Below are positions 53,867 through 62,235 of a DNA stretch of 64,000 nucleotides, piece by piece (position 1 is the stretch's first letter; each line of letters opens with the position of its first letter). Source of the DNA: Ruegeria arenilitoris (GTDB taxonomy: Bacteria > Pseudomonadota > Alphaproteobacteria > Rhodobacterales > Rhodobacteraceae); NCBI RefSeq assembly GCF_013035425.1, contig NZ_WQHX01000003.1, positions 385,001 to 449,000 on the forward strand, in the 5' to 3' direction. The notes below the pieces were generated by a model. That model was not told the origin of the DNA. It did not search any database and was given only the letters and a program-made list of their open reading frames with translations. Made by a program: the position numbers and the translations under genes.

Positions 53867-54733
53867 TCAGATTTTGGCAAGCCTCACGTCGAAAGACACG
53901 TGCAAGAAGGGTTCGGCAATCTTTCCGGAAAGTTCCATTCCATCGGGAAATTCTGAAGCTGGTCGTTCCACATAGGTCATCACCAGATCGTCCCGAACGC
54001 CAAACACCGTATCCTGATCCAGATAGGGATCGTTGTCGGGGAAAATCTCGGTCACCAAAGATCGGTGGCCGGGTGCCTTGACGATATAATGCAGGTGCGA
54101 GGGTCGCCACGGATGGCGGCCACATGCCCGCAGAATATCCCCGACGGGCCCATCTGACGGTACGGTATACTCGACTGGTTTCACAGTGGTGAACGCGTAC
54201 CGACCATCTTCACCAGTGGTCATCAGACCATGAAAAGAATATGTGTCCTGTTCTTCATCCTGACTGGCGTAAAGGCCATTCGGTGCCGTTTGCCAGATGT
54301 CGAGCTCAGCTCCGGCAATCGGATTGCCCTCTGTATCACGTACGACGCCTTCTGCAAGCAGCACCGTCCCACCGTAGTCGCGTTTCATGTCGCCACCGAT
54401 AGGCAAAGCAGGCGCGCCAGAGACGTGAAACGGCCCCAATACGGATGAGCTGGTCGCATCAGGGCTGGAGTGCAGCATATCCACCAGCGACGACAGGCCC
54501 AGAACGTCCGAGGCCAGCACAAATTCATGCCGGTCCTCTGTTTCCACTGCGGCACATCCTTCCAGAAACGCGATTCCGGCGCGCCATTCTTCATGCGTCA
54601 GGTTGGTTTCTCGCGCAAAATCATGGAGGTGTTTGACCAGAGATCCCATGATTTCACGCATCCTCGGATCGGTGTCTTTGGACAGGTATCCCATGAACAC
54701 GTCGGTGATATTGTCTTTGGTAACAGAGCGCAT
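53867..54733 (-). CDS. Intradiol ring-cleavage dioxygenase (hydroxyquinol/catechol 1,2-dioxygenase)
   Basis: A 288-residue non-haem iron(III) dioxygenase. The ligands Tyr155 (NGLYA), Tyr189 (EYTVP), His213 and His215 (HLHYIV) are all present, and the N-terminal helical dimer domain is the catechol/hydroxyquinol 1,2-dioxygenase type. It cleaves between the two hydroxyls of an aromatic diol; hydroxyquinol, giving maleylacetate, is the best guess. AAGGAGG precedes the ATG. It is the last gene of the minus operon, 10 bp after DctM. Confidence 0.9.
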   Translation of the reverse strand: MRSVTKDNITDVFMGYLSKDTDPRMREIMGSLVKHLHDFARETNLTHEEWRAGIAFLEGCAAVETEDRHEFVLASDVLGLSSLVDMLHSSPDATSSSVLGPFHVSGAPALPIGGDMKRDYGGTVLLAEGVVRDTEGNPIAGAELDIWQTAPNGLYASQDEEQDTYSFHGLMTTGEDGRYAFTTVKPVEYTVPSDGPVGDILRACGRHPWRPSHLHYIVKAPGHRSLVTEIFPDNDPYLDQDTVFGVRDDLVMTYVERPASEFPDGMELSGKIAEPFLHVSFDVRLAKI

Positions 54734-54743
54734 CTTGGCCTCC

Positions 54744-56048
54744 TTAAATCAGGGCAAGGCTGAGGATGGGGAATTCGATCAGAATGAACAGAACGATCAG
54801 CATCACAAACGCAAAGGGAAGTGCGCCCATGAACACGTCCTTGAGTGATATCCGGTCGTCGTTGATCGTGGATTTAATGACAAAACACGATATGCCCAAA
54901 GGTGGAGTCAAAAGCCCAATTTCAGCGCCGACAACGGTGACGATGCCAAACCAGATCAATGACATATCAAGGGCTTCAGCCATGGGCAGGAACAGCGGGA
55001 CAACGATCAGAATGATTGATGCCGTGTCCAGCAAAGTTCCCAGAAACAACATCAGCAGTACGTAAAGCAGCATGATCGCCCAGAAGGACGCCGAATTCCC
55101 CGCAAGCAAGTCCTGCAACTGATTGGGCAGCCCCGCCAGCCCCAGCATCCGGCTATAGATCGACGCGGCCGTGATTAGGAACAGGATCGCAGCCGTGATA
55201 TGACCGGTCTCTAAGAGCGCGTTCCAGAATGCCTTCGGAGACATGGACTTGCGCAATACTGCGATGATCAGCGCAACCAGCGCCCCGGCTGCACCTGCCT
55301 CAACCGCCGTTAGCCATCCTGTGTAGATCCCGCCAAGCACGATGGTGATGATGAACACTGTCGGCAGGGTCTTGGACGCGACCTCGCGCCCGGACATCCA
55401 TTCGGTGTCGTCGACGACCCGCCCTCCAACGAACGCCGGCGTGAATCGCCCCATGACCCAAATCGCGCCGACATAAGCGATTGCCAGCATAATCCCTGGA
55501 ATAACCCCCGCCAGGAACATATCCCCTACGGACTGTTCAGCGACGAAGGAATAGATAATCAGCATAGCAGAAGGCGGGATAATCATGCCTAAAACTGAGG
55601 ACCCAGCCACCACGCCGACGGCGAAGCGCGGATTGTAAGACTGCGCCATCATTTGAGGGACCGAGACTTTGGTGAATACGGATGCCGACGCAATTGACGA
55701 CCCTGTAACTGCGGCAAAGACGGCGTTGGCTCCAACGGTTGCCATTCCAATACCGCCTTTGACCTTGCGAAACCGCATTGTCATGACTTCATAGATGTCA
55801 CTGCCCAACCCGGCCTTTGAGACGATGAGCCCCATGAAGGTAAACAGGGGAATGGTCGCGAAACTGTATTCCATCGCACTGTCGCCGACCGCAACTTTCA
55901 GCAGGTTGAGCGCAAGCGTGAAGTTGTCCCGCATCAGCCAGATCGACACGAACGAAACCACGCCCAGAGCAATCGGAATGTATACGCCTGCGTAAATCAG
56001 AAAGACAATAGCGACGACCGAGATCAGGCCAATCTCAATCGGCGTCAT
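54744..56048 (-). CDS. TRAP transporter large permease, DctM family
   Basis: A 434-residue membrane protein with about 12 helices and the DctM signature (FATIPLFTFMG near the start, VLGMIIPPSAMLIIY, and LLTPPLGISCFV near the end). It carries substrate together with the small subunit, driven by a sodium gradient. Its start overlaps the DctQ stop (ATGA). Confidence 0.95.
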   Translation of the reverse strand: MTPIEIGLISVVAIVFLIYAGVYIPIALGVVSFVSIWLMRDNFTLALNLLKVAVGDSAMEYSFATIPLFTFMGLIVSKAGLGSDIYEVMTMRFRKVKGGIGMATVGANAVFAAVTGSSIASASVFTKVSVPQMMAQSYNPRFAVGVVAGSSVLGMIIPPSAMLIIYSFVAEQSVGDMFLAGVIPGIMLAIAYVGAIWVMGRFTPAFVGGRVVDDTEWMSGREVASKTLPTVFIITIVLGGIYTGWLTAVEAGAAGALVALIIAVLRKSMSPKAFWNALLETGHITAAILFLITAASIYSRMLGLAGLPNQLQDLLAGNSASFWAIMLLYVLLMLFLGTLLDTASIILIVVPLFLPMAEALDMSLIWFGIVTVVGAEIGLLTPPLGISCFVIKSTINDDRISLKDVFMGALPFAFVMLIVLFILIEFPILSLALI

Positions 56049-56596
56049 TCTGCAGCCTCATCATGTTCAGGGGTGCGGACAAGTTGCGGGCGGTCCTGCG
56101 CCGTGACGACCTTGAGCAGGAAAATCATGCAGGCAAGCGCAGTGCCGCACGCGATGACCAATTTGACCGGCCACCATGGGAGTGTGAAAAGACCCGGAAC
56201 TCCGAAGTAGTCCTGCGTCTCCCACATATGAAGAAATTCAGGGAAGGTCACATAGGCAATCAATGCCATGAAGATCGCTGAGATGGCGTTTATGATGCGC
56301 CTCAGGTTTGCTGTCAGGCCGGGGCGGCGGTGGTGCATCAGGTTCAGGAAACCGTCCGAACGTGTCAGCCGGTCCACTCTGACCACGTCGGCCAATTGCA
56401 GAAAAACAATCATCACGACCGAAAACTGCACCATTTCGTAAGTGCCTCGAAGCGGAGCCGAAAACAGCCCGCGCGCAACGACGTCGACATTCAGAATGAC
56501 CACCAATGCAAGGACGACGAGCGTGCCCAAGGCGTTGGCAGTGATTGCAAGCGAATTGGCGACCCGCGACAGGACGGCAACTGCGGTCTTCAGCAT
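56045..56596 (-). CDS. TRAP transporter small permease, DctQ family
   Basis: A 183-residue protein with four membrane helices; NVDVVARGLFSAPLRGTYEMVQFSVV is the usual DctQ core. It is encoded between the binding protein and the large permease, and coupled to the latter. Confidence 0.93.
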   Translation of the reverse strand: MLKTAVAVLSRVANSLAITANALGTLVVLALVVILNVDVVARGLFSAPLRGTYEMVQFSVVMIVFLQLADVVRVDRLTRSDGFLNLMHHRRPGLTANLRRIINAISAIFMALIAYVTFPEFLHMWETQDYFGVPGLFTLPWWPVKLVIACGTALACMIFLLKVVTAQDRPQLVRTPEHDEAAE

Positions 56597-56626
56597 GTCT
56601 GGTCCCTTTCTCGGGTCGCCGAACGA

Positions 56627-57700
56627 TTATTCGGCCGTCCAGTCGCGCACACCAGTGAAACCGGCATCCTGAAGCTTGCCGAGATAAGCGGCCAGCATAT
56701 CTGTACCCTGCTCGCCGTTCTCATTCAGCGTTGCTGCCCATTCCTGCGCAACATTGGGCATCGAATTTGCCCACGCAGCGCGGTCTTCGTCCGAGATTTC
56801 AATGATCGATCCGCCAGCTTCTACAAAGGCATCTCGTGACGCTGCGGCTCGATCCATTGCAATGCCTGCCACGTGGTCACGGTAATCGATAGCCACGGCC
56901 TGGAGTACGTCTTTGACCTCGTCGGGCAGATTTGCCCAGTAATCGGCGTTGACGGTGACTGTTTTTGTATTCACCGCGCCAAGGTCTGCCTTCAACATGT
57001 AAGGGGCTACTTCTACGATTTTGAACGTCTTGGAAGCTTCCGGCCAAATCATCACGCAATCGACAAGGCCGGTTTGAACCATGTTGTAGAAATCAGTGAG
57101 GCCTCCGCGAACACCAGCCGCGTCCTTGATACCCTCGAGATATCGCAGGTTCAGGCCGGCACCCGCGATCTTGCGTCCTTCAAGGTCTGCAACTTTCTCG
57201 ACCGGCTCTGAGCAGAACATCTGATATGTGTCGAGCACAACGCCCGTCGCCAGATAGACCTGATTTTGCGCAGCGAACTCATTCTGCATAGCCGGGTATT
57301 CTCGCGCGATCTCGTCAACTGCCTTGGCCACTGCGCGGGCATCCGACGCAACGAATGGTGTCGAGCCCGAGATCCCCTGGCTAGGCAGCTTGGATGAATG
57401 GAAGATGGTTGTGACGATGCCAATGTCCCCCAAACCCAGCTGTATGCCTTCCAGAACACCTTTGGGTTTCACGATTGAACCGCCATAGTTCTCCTGCCAG
57501 TTCATCTTGTAGTTGCCGGACTCGGCCAACCGCTTATCCACTTCGGGAATAAAAAAGTTTGTGAATTCTTTCACCCACAAGGCCCGATCCGGGTAACCAT
57601 CAATTACGACGGCTGAAATGGTCTCTTCTGCCGCAACTGACAATGCCATAGTGCTTGCCACGGCAACACCCAGCAGATTGCGCTTGGTCCAGTTTTTCAT
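56627..57700 (-). CDS. TRAP transporter substrate-binding protein, DctP family
   Basis: A 357-residue periplasmic binding protein with a signal peptide (about 24 residues). The DctP pattern is present: GVLEGIQLGLGDIGI, KVADLEGRKI with the downstream YNMVQTGLVDCVMIWPEA, and the Arg region GAGLNLRYLEGI that normally binds a carboxylate. The ligand is therefore likely an organic acid; malonate or an aromatic acid would fit the locus (inference). GGGAGGAGA precedes the ATG at 57698-57700. Confidence 0.93.
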   Translation of the reverse strand: MKNWTKRNLLGVAVASTMALSVAAEETISAVVIDGYPDRALWVKEFTNFFIPEVDKRLAESGNYKMNWQENYGGSIVKPKGVLEGIQLGLGDIGIVTTIFHSSKLPSQGISGSTPFVASDARAVAKAVDEIAREYPAMQNEFAAQNQVYLATGVVLDTYQMFCSEPVEKVADLEGRKIAGAGLNLRYLEGIKDAAGVRGGLTDFYNMVQTGLVDCVMIWPEASKTFKIVEVAPYMLKADLGAVNTKTVTVNADYWANLPDEVKDVLQAVAIDYRDHVAGIAMDRAAASRDAFVEAGGSIIEISDEDRAAWANSMPNVAQEWAATLNENGEQGTDMLAAYLGKLQDAGFTGVRDWTAE

Positions 57701-57738
57701 TGTCTCTCCTCCCAGAAAGATGGGTCTTTCAATTTCCA

Positions 57739-58197
57739 CTAGTTTGCTTTGACCCAGTTGACGGTCAGGTCGGTGCCTGCCGCTTCGAACAGTTTTGCGA
57801 TGGCGCAATACTTGGTTGTTTCGTTGCCCACACGTGTCAGCTCATCCTGACTGCTCGGCGTCTCACAATTCACGGTGAGTTCAATTTCGGGAAACGGAAC
57901 ATCAATCTCTTCTTCCATCAGGACACCGCGCCGATCCAGCCTGCATTTCGCGTCGATTGTCACAGTGCCAAGATCAATTCCCAAACGGCGCGCGTTTTTA
58001 TGCCCGATGACGTTGGTGCAGGCGATCAGCGCTACCATCGCGGTTTCAGTCGGAGACGGACCAAGATTTGTCCCGCCCCGCTCGACTGGTTCGTCGATAA
58101 CCATATCCAGATCGCGTATTGGTATCTCAGTGCGCGCATGTGTCGGGCACCGCGCTGTCGTGCGGTAAGTCACGACGGGTTTCACTTTCATACCCAC
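57739..58197 (-). CDS. OsmC-family protein
   Basis: A 152-residue OsmC/Ohr-fold protein. The two redox cysteines are visible at Cys60 (ALIACTNV) and Cys131 (KYCAIAK), although the CP of the usual second motif is replaced. Members reduce organic peroxides; the catabolic context suggests removal of reactive by-products. The start is GTG at 58197 with AGGAAG upstream, or the ATG two codons later. Confidence 0.85.
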   Translation of the reverse strand: MGMKVKPVVTYRTTARCPTHARTEIPIRDLDMVIDEPVERGGTNLGPSPTETAMVALIACTNVIGHKNARRLGIDLGTVTIDAKCRLDRRGVLMEEEIDVPFPEIELTVNCETPSSQDELTRVGNETTKYCAIAKLFEAAGTDLTVNWVKAN

Positions 58198-58209
58198 GGC
58201 AGCGCTTCC

Positions 58210-58875
58210 TCATGCATAAGAACAAACCTTTTCAAACGGAAATCGTGGAAGTTTGTGGAACAAACCTGTTTCATCGGCGTAGCCCAGATTGCAAAGAAAG
58301 TTCGACCTGAGCGTCGTGCCCGCGAAGAATTCCTCGTCGACGATCTTGTTTGAAAAACCCGACATGGCACCAACGTCCAGCCCGACGGCCCGGGCTGCGA
58401 TCATGAAATAGGCACCTTGCAGAGTACCATTGCGAAACGCAGTGTCGGCCACGTATTCCGGATTGTCCACAAACAGGGGCCGACGATCTTCGTGCGGGAA
58501 AAGAAAGGGCAGTTCCTTCCAGAACTCCATGTCATACGCAATGATGGCAGTAACCGGAGCGTCCATCATTTTAGGCACGTTCTTCTGTTTCAACGACTTG
58601 GCAAGCCGCTCTTTACCCTTGGCACTTTTCACGAAAACAAAGCGGGCAGGCAATGTGTTCATGCTGGTCGCGCCGTTGATCGCGATGTCGTATATCTCTT
58701 CAAGCAATTCGTCAGAAACTGGCTTGTCAGTCCATGCATAGTGGGACCTTGACTCGCGTAAGATCAGGGCGATCGCATCATCCGACAAACGGGGAATACG
58801 TTCGCGCAGATCGCGATGATCTTGCTGCGCTTTGGCGCGAAGTGCATCCAATTCTGCCCCGGTTGGTGCGCTCAT
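58210..58875 (-). CDS. Nitroreductase-family protein, RutE/HadB-like
   Basis: A 221-residue FMN-dependent oxidoreductase. The RutE-type motifs are present: SHYAWTDKPVSDELL, PARFVFVKS, TAFRNGTLQGAYFMIAARAVGLD and GAMSGF, FLCNLGY. RutE reduces malonic semialdehyde to 3-hydroxypropionate and is proposed in uracil degradation; that would link to the malonyl-CoA genes opposite, but no rut genes are present. The ATG overlaps the FAH stop (ATGA). Confidence 0.88.
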   Translation of the reverse strand: MSAPTGAELDALRAKAQQDHRDLRERIPRLSDDAIALILRESRSHYAWTDKPVSDELLEEIYDIAINGATSMNTLPARFVFVKSAKGKERLAKSLKQKNVPKMMDAPVTAIIAYDMEFWKELPFLFPHEDRRPLFVDNPEYVADTAFRNGTLQGAYFMIAARAVGLDVGAMSGFSNKIVDEEFFAGTTLRSNFLCNLGYADETGLFHKLPRFPFEKVCSYA

Positions 58876-59765
58876 GCTGCGGCCACTTTAGACTTGGCGT
58901 CCTTTTCGTCGATGACGGGGCTGGCGCATATGCCGATGCCCTCAATCTCGACCTCGACGGTTTCACCCGGCTTCAACCAACGTGGATTAGGCTTTTTGGC
59001 GTGACCAACACCTGGTGGCGTACCCAACGCAATCAGATCACCGGGCTCGAGAGTGGTATATTCCGAGATTGTCGCGATGACCTGAGGAACCCCCCAGATC
59101 ATGTTGGCGGTGTTCGAGCTTTGCAGGATTTCGTCCCCCACACGGCTTTCGATTTTCAGGCCGGATGCTCCTTCGGGCAAGTCTTTAGGCGTTACGGTGA
59201 AAGGGCCGATCGCACCCGTGTCATCGAAGTTTTTGCCGGGCGTCCATTGAACTGTTTTACGCTGATAATCCCGCAGCGACCCATCGTTAAACACGGTGTA
59301 GCCAAAAACATAATCCAGCGCGTCCGCTTCCGAGATATGGCGGCCACGTTTTCCAACGATCAACATAAGCTCGGCTTCGTAGTCGAGTTTCTCGGAACAG
59401 GCTGGCCTCACCATAGGCTGCCCTGCCGCCATGATTGAGTTTTTCCCTCGCATGAAAAGTGTCGGGTACTCCGGTATATCGTAGCCGCCCTCCTTGATGT
59501 GGTCGGTGTAGTTCAACCCCATGCAAATAATCGTGCCAGGTGCCGCCACGGGCAAGGCTGGCACAATAGAAGACACGGCCACTCTGTCTGCTTCGGCGAT
59601 TTTATCGGCCAGTGAGTCGGCCAGTTCCGGATTGGCTATCAAACCCATCAAATCGAAACCGACGGCGGGATCCAAAGCCGTTAAATTCACAGCGTTTTCA
59701 CCGCTCACGACAAAAACCGCTGTGCCTTCCGAAGTCTCTCCCACTAGGTATTTCATTTTCACCAT
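58872..59765 (-). CDS. Fumarylacetoacetate hydrolase-family protein
   Basis: A 297-residue FAH-fold enzyme with a short N-terminal domain and metal ligands Glu130, Glu132 (DYEAEL) and Asp161. Other conserved parts are MGLNYTDHIKE and ALGTPPGVGHA. Members hydrolyse or isomerise ring-cleavage products (2-hydroxyhepta-dienedioate, acylpyruvates), which fits the dioxygenase in the same operon. It is the first gene of the minus operon; starts at 59765 and at 59756 are both possible. Confidence 0.9.
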   Translation of the reverse strand: MVKMKYLVGETSEGTAVFVVSGENAVNLTALDPAVGFDLMGLIANPELADSLADKIAEADRVAVSSIVPALPVAAPGTIICMGLNYTDHIKEGGYDIPEYPTLFMRGKNSIMAAGQPMVRPACSEKLDYEAELMLIVGKRGRHISEADALDYVFGYTVFNDGSLRDYQRKTVQWTPGKNFDDTGAIGPFTVTPKDLPEGASGLKIESRVGDEILQSSNTANMIWGVPQVIATISEYTTLEPGDLIALGTPPGVGHAKKPNPRWLKPGETVEVEIEGIGICASPVIDEKDAKSKVAAA

Positions 59766-59797
59766 CCATGTCAGTTCGCTTGATTTTTGCCGACTAT

Positions 59798-59826
59798 TTT
59801 GTCATATGTCAAATAATATCGATATT
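59798..59826. promoter_or_regulatory. Two palindromes in divergent promoter, candidate GntR operator
   Basis: TTTGTCATATGTCAAA (59798-59813, one mismatched pair) is followed after one base by the perfect palindrome AATATCGATATT (59815-59826). They lie in the 75 bp between the FAH operon and the YciI gene, just before its GAGGAGA ribosome site. The GntR protein encoded at 60270 is the likely binder. Confidence 0.55.
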
Positions 59827-59840
59827 TTGAGGAGACGCCA

Positions 59841-60227
59841 ATGGTTGCTTGGGCAGACTACAAATCAGAAGCGAAAGGCCGGGGCGCACTTGCTTTGGAG
59901 CTTTACGTTGCGCACAGCACACCTGCCAAAGCGCCGGAAGACGTAAAGACATCTCTTCCAGATCATCTGGCATATCAGGCACAGCTTGAGCGTTCCGGGC
60001 AGTTGGCTTTTGCTGGGCCAATGTCAGATGAATCCGGTGAGCATATGCAGGGGATGGGTCTCATCATCTATAGGGCAGACTGTCTCGAAGCCGCCCGAAA
60101 GCTGGCAGAAGATGACCCGATGCACAAAAGCGGGGCGCGCAGCTTTGTGCTTCGGCGATGGATGATAAACGAAGGCTCACTGAACATCTCAGTCGGACTA
60201 TCGACTGGAATGAGCGCTCTTAGCTAA
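59841..60227 (+). CDS. YciI-like protein
   Basis: A 128-residue YCII-fold protein (dimeric ferredoxin-like). The His-Asp type active-site region is in SLPDHLAYQ, and LAFAGPMSDESGEHMQGMGL and EDDPMHKSGARSFVLRRW are family-typical. Muconolactone isomerase and the chloromuconolactone dehalogenase ClcF share this fold, so a role on ring-cleavage lactones is plausible (inference). GAGGAGA precedes the ATG. It is the first gene of the plus operon. Confidence 0.85.
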   Translation: MVAWADYKSEAKGRGALALELYVAHSTPAKAPEDVKTSLPDHLAYQAQLERSGQLAFAGPMSDESGEHMQGMGLIIYRADCLEAARKLAEDDPMHKSGARSFVLRRWMINEGSLNISVGLSTGMSALS

Positions 60228-60269
60228 GAGCTCCCATGAGATTGCGCCACGAAGAAGGGAAAGTCAGAC

Positions 60270-60935
60270 ATGGACGCCATGCTTGATACCGAGGGCAAAG
60301 AGACATCCGCCACTCATGGTGCGTATCGAAGGCTGAGAGCAATGATCCTGACTGGCGAGCTGCCGCCCGGTCAAAAGCTTAAGATCGAGCAGCTCCGCGG
60401 GCTGCTGGACACCGGCGCAAGCCCGGTTCGCGAAGCACTAAGCCTTTTGACATCGGACATGTTGGTGGAAAGAATTGACCAGCGCGGTTTCAGGGCGGCA
60501 CCGGTAAGCAAATGCAACTTCGAGGAAATCCTTCTGTTGCGATGCAATCTTGAAGAAACCGCGTTGCGCGCGTCCATCGCCAATGCAGACTCAGCCTGGG
60601 AAGATAGGCTAGTTTTGCGGCACTACCACATGAAAAAGGCGGGCCAAAAAGGGGCGCACGACTTTGAAGACGCACACAAGGCTTTTCATATGGCCTTGTT
60701 GGACAATGCGAGGCTTCCTTTATTGTTACGGTATTGCTCGCAGCTCTACGACCTGAACATCCGCTATCGTTATCTGGCGGCTGGTGTGTCGAGTTACAAA
60801 AAGCGCGATATCAACGCAGAGCATCAGGAAATTCTAGACGCGGCACTGGATCGCGACGCAGAAGGCGCTAAGCGGCATTTGCTCGATCACTACCGTCGAA
60901 CCGGTGAGTATCTGAGCAGTCAGATGGAGTCATGA
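60270..60935 (+). CDS. GntR-family (FCD) transcriptional regulator
   Basis: A 221-residue regulator with an N-terminal winged helix (GAYRRLRAMILTGELPPGQ, then GASPVREALSLL) and a C-terminal FCD domain (DAHKAFHMALLDNARL and AEHQEILDAALDRD). Its position directly before malonyl-CoA decarboxylase is that of MatR in malonate utilisation loci. It probably binds malonate or a malonyl compound and controls both divergent operons. Confidence 0.9.
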   Translation: MDAMLDTEGKETSATHGAYRRLRAMILTGELPPGQKLKIEQLRGLLDTGASPVREALSLLTSDMLVERIDQRGFRAAPVSKCNFEEILLLRCNLEETALRASIANADSAWEDRLVLRHYHMKKAGQKGAHDFEDAHKAFHMALLDNARLPLLLRYCSQLYDLNIRYRYLAAGVSSYKKRDINAEHQEILDAALDRDAEGAKRHLLDHYRRTGEYLSSQMES

Positions 60936-60936
60936 A

Positions 60937-62235
60937 ATGCAGCGGAACTGGTTTCTGGGCGATCTGCTTGATCAATTGTTCGACCGCCCCGGCAAGAAGC
61001 GGGGAAAAGATGACAAGCGATCCATATCAGAGCTGTGTGAAGCACTCTTGTCAGCAGAGGGTGAAGTATCGGGCTTCGTACTCGCATCCACGATCCTAGA
61101 TCGATACCAAACCTTAGACGACCCGGAAAAACTGGACTTCTTCACCTATTTGAATGACCAGCTTGAGTTAGACGCGGATCAGCTTTCTGAAATGGCGCGC
61201 CGCTATGCCAAAGATAGAAGTGTCGATCTTTATAAAAGGCTTAGCGAGGCCGCCGAACCCCGACGGCAAGAACTGCTGCGCCGGCTGAATCAACCTTCTG
61301 GCGCGACGCATGAGCTTGTGGCAATGCGCGTCGCCCTGTTGAGTTTTCTCAGATCCAACCCCGAACTCAAACGCACAGATGTAGATTTCGTGCATTTGCT
61401 GCGAAGTTGGTTCAACCGGGGTTTTCTTGTCCTCAAACAAATCAGTTGGGATACACCAGCCCGCGTTCTGGACAAGATCGTTGCGTATGAGGCGGTTCAT
61501 CAGATTAACGATCTAGACGACTTGCGGCGCAGGCTTTACCCGCCCGACCGTCGCTGTTTCGCGTTTTTTCATCCAGCAATGCCGGATGAGCCGCTGATTT
61601 TTGTCGAAGTTGCTTTGACGGCTGAGATTCCGAACGCGATTGATATACTTTTGTCCGAAGTTCGAGAACCGATCGAACCCGAACAGGCAAAAGTCGCAGC
61701 GTTCTACTCAATTTCAAACTGCCAACGAGGTCTATTGGGTATCAGCTTTGGAAACCTGTTGATCAAACAGGTTGTGACGGAACTCTCGCGCGAGCTTCCG
61801 GGCCTCGACACATTTGTGACCTTGTCTCCGATACCGGGGATGATCCGGTGGTTGGCTGGCGAAACAGGGCACCCCGAGCATGGCCATGCCGCTGAAGCCG
61901 TACTTGCGGGAACAGCCCCTCCGCAGGACGTTCGGGCGATGGCCGCCCGATACCTGTTATTCGCCAAGCGCGAAGATGGGATGCCGCTGGATCCCGTGGC
62001 TCGCTTCCACCTGGGTAATGGGGCCGAGCTTCATGAACTGCACGCCGAGGCCGATCTGTCGCAGAACGGACGATCCCAATCCGGCGGCGCAATGGTCAAT
62101 TACCTCTACGATTTGAACAAGACAGAACGTCACCACGAAGAATTTGCGACTCACGCCACCATCGAAACCTCGCGTTCCGTGCGCGCGGCTTCAACCGCAG
62201 CACTTGCGGTCAGACCAAAGGAAAATACAGCGTGA
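60937..62235 (+). CDS. matA: Malonyl-CoA decarboxylase
   Basis: A 432-residue malonyl-CoA decarboxylase with the N-terminal helical domain (about 1-150) and the GNAT-like catalytic domain. Conserved segments include CFAFFHPAMPDEPLIFVEVAL, YSISNCQRGLLGISFGNLLIK, TLSPIPGM and RFHLGNGAEL. It releases CO2 from malonyl-CoA to give acetyl-CoA. It starts one base after the GntR stop, and its TGA overlaps the GTG start of the ligase. Confidence 0.95.
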   Translation: MQRNWFLGDLLDQLFDRPGKKRGKDDKRSISELCEALLSAEGEVSGFVLASTILDRYQTLDDPEKLDFFTYLNDQLELDADQLSEMARRYAKDRSVDLYKRLSEAAEPRRQELLRRLNQPSGATHELVAMRVALLSFLRSNPELKRTDVDFVHLLRSWFNRGFLVLKQISWDTPARVLDKIVAYEAVHQINDLDDLRRRLYPPDRRCFAFFHPAMPDEPLIFVEVALTAEIPNAIDILLSEVREPIEPEQAKVAAFYSISNCQRGLLGISFGNLLIKQVVTELSRELPGLDTFVTLSPIPGMIRWLAGETGHPEHGHAAEAVLAGTAPPQDVRAMAARYLLFAKREDGMPLDPVARFHLGNGAELHELHAEADLSQNGRSQSGGAMVNYLYDLNKTERHHEEFATHATIETSRSVRAASTAALAVRPKENTA

